NCBI GenBank assembly: GCA_031406385.1
Contig: JANOHI010000096.1
Coordinates: 1-14,941 of the forward strand
DNA: 14,941 nucleotides
Direction: 5' to 3'
Source: JANLQX01 sp031406385
GTDB lineage: Bacteria > Actinomycetota > Acidimicrobiia > Acidimicrobiales > JANYDT01
Shown here: piece after piece, positions 13,419 through 14,941 of the stretch
Layout: every line of letters starts with the position of its first letter
Numbering within the stretch: position 1 is the stretch's first letter
Translations under genes and position numbers: made by a program
Notes under the pieces: model-generated
The model's database searches: none
What the model was told of the DNA's origin: nothing
Seen by the model: the letters and a program-made list of their open reading frames with translations, nothing else

Positions 13419-13483
13419 CAGCCAGTCATGGTACTAATCGCGTTGTTTCAGCGCTGTTGCCGGAACGTTCATGACAACCCGCT

Positions 13484-14518
13484 TCATGACTTTGCCGGTC
13501 CACCGGCGTTGATGGCCGGAATCACCGCATTGCCGTAGGCGGCAAGGGTGCCGTCCATATCGTCGTGCTGGAGGTAGACGGAAAACTGGTCGACGCCGAG
13601 GGCGCGGAGTTCCTCGATACGGACGATCTGCTGCTCGACGGTGCCGATGATGCAGAACCGGTCGACGATCTCATCGGGCACAAAATCGGCATGGGTGTTC
13701 CCGGCCCGGCCGTGCTCGTTGTAGTCGTAGCCCTGACGGCCCTTGATGTAGTCGGTGAGGGCTTGTGGCACGCTCCCGCCGCCGGAATCGCCGTAACGCT
13801 CCACGATGTCGGCCACGTGGTTTCCGACCATTCCGCCGAACCAGCGGCACTGGTCTCGCCCATGGGCGTTGGCGGCGTCGGAGCCGTCGGTCACATAGGC
13901 CGGCGCCGCCACGCAGATGGTGATGGACATGGGATCGCGGCCCGCCGCGTCTGCGGCGTCACGAACGGCCTTGATCGTCCACGCCGCGATGTCGGGATCG
14001 GCGAGCTGGAGGATGAACCCGTCAGCGACCTCCCCGGTCATCGCCAGCATCTTCGGGCCATAGGCGGCCAGCCACACTTCCAGTTGCGAGCTGCGCACCC
14101 AGGGGAAGCGCAGCGTGGAGCCCTTGTACTCAACGGCTTTGCCTCCCGCGAGGTCGCGGATCACGCCGATAGATTCACGGGTGTCCTTCAACCCGACCGG
14201 AGCGCCGTTGATCACCCGCACTGCGGAATCACCGCGACCGATGCCGCAAACCGTGCGGTTGCCGTACATCTCGTTGAGCGTGGCAAACACACTCGCGGTG
14301 ACGGTCCAATCACGGGTGGCCGGGTTGGTGACCATGGGGCCGACGATCACCCGCTTGGTCTCGGCCAGGATCTGGCTGTAGATGACGTAGGGCTCCATCC
14401 ACAGGATGTGGGAGTCGAACGTCCACACGTGGGAGAAGCCGAACGTCTCGGCCCTCTTGGCGAGATCAACGACACGCCACACCGGCGGATTGGTCTGGAG
14501 AACGACTCCGATATCCAT
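13484..14518 (-). CDS. LLM-class flavin/F420-dependent oxidoreductase, TIGR03842-like (CPS_4043 family)
   Basis: A 344-residue protein of the luciferase-like monooxygenase superfamily, a TIM barrel using FMN or coenzyme F420. Features are the N-terminal strand MDIGVVLQTNPPVWRVVDLA, then FSHVWTFDSHILWMEPY (28-44), GPMVTNPATRDWTVTASVFA (60-79), and CGIGRGDSAVR (91-101) at the cofactor phosphate region. These match, as I recall, the TIGR03842 group, whose genes often sit beside dihydropyrimidinase/hydantoinase genes and, as here, beside MmsA and an NMT1-type ABC transporter. The pyrimidine monooxygenase RutA is a superfamily relative that oxidises uracil, so ring oxidation or reduction is a reasonable role, but the reaction is not established. 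It lies 20 nt after mmsA on the same strand, so in one operon. Confidence 0.9.
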   Translation of the reverse strand: MDIGVVLQTNPPVWRVVDLAKRAETFGFSHVWTFDSHILWMEPYVIYSQILAETKRVIVGPMVTNPATRDWTVTASVFATLNEMYGNRTVCGIGRGDSAVRVINGAPVGLKDTRESIGVIRDLAGGKAVEYKGSTLRFPWVRSSQLEVWLAAYGPKMLAMTGEVADGFILQLADPDIAAWTIKAVRDAADAAGRDPMSITICVAAPAYVTDGSDAANAHGRDQCRWFGGMVGNHVADIVERYGDSGGGSVPQALTDYIKGRQGYDYNEHGRAGNTHADFVPDEIVDRFCIIGTVEQQIVRIEELRALGVDQFSVYLQHDDMDGTLAAYGNAVIPAINAGGPAKS

Positions 14519-14538
14519 ATGCGTACGCAGCTTTCTGG

Positions 14539-14941
<403 letters not shown>

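Overview
The window is GC-rich, densely coded DNA of actinobacterial character. Features pointing there are GTG starts, overlapping stop/start junctions, an LLM-class (F420-type) oxidoreductase, an ECF42-type sigma locus and several genes that look leaderless. An Acidimicrobiia/Ilumatobacter-like member of the Actinomycetota is my best guess, from gene content only. I see no tRNA, rRNA, CRISPR array, transposase or phage gene.

Left part (1-5345). A truncated O-methyltransferase gene runs off the left edge on the minus strand. A 398-bp gene-free stretch follows, with a perfect 19-bp inverted repeat and a promoter-like motif of the ECF42 type. Next comes a DGPF/YCII protein gene and its partner ECF sigma factor, whose reading frame is broken at a run of five T. 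Two tandem paralogous HSL-family esterase genes follow, then a PadR regulator overlapping a small four-helix membrane protein gene.

Middle part (5346-9400). A minus-strand EamA/DMT exporter gene is divergent from a MarR regulator gene, with a palindrome over the exporter's -10 box. A second regulated unit is DUF1348 (NTF2-like) - TetR - MOSC (mARC/YcbX-like), three genes joined by 4-nt overlaps behind a promoter with two matching TetR-type palindromes. A minus-strand RHH antitoxin / MazF toxin pair lies between two related hairpins.

Right part (9439-14941), all minus strand, read right to left: mmsA (3' part only), a TIGR03842-like LLM oxidoreductase, ABC permease, ABC ATPase, second ABC permease, and an NMT1/ThiY-like lipoprotein that binds the substrate. 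This looks like one operon for uptake and breakdown of a small N-heterocycle, most likely a pyrimidine or hydantoin. MmsA would handle the semialdehyde end product. The junction between the ATPase and second permease genes carries a 19-bp direct repeat that seems to have split an older overlapping junction.

A signal shared across the window: at least five genes have a TAnnnT hexamer ending 7-8 nt before the start codon and no Shine-Dalgarno sequence, the layout expected for leaderless mRNAs. The strongest candidates for less-described biology are the ECF42-type locus with its frameshift, the LLM enzyme in the putative pyrimidine operon, the TetR-MOSC-DUF1348 unit, and the two repeat structures.
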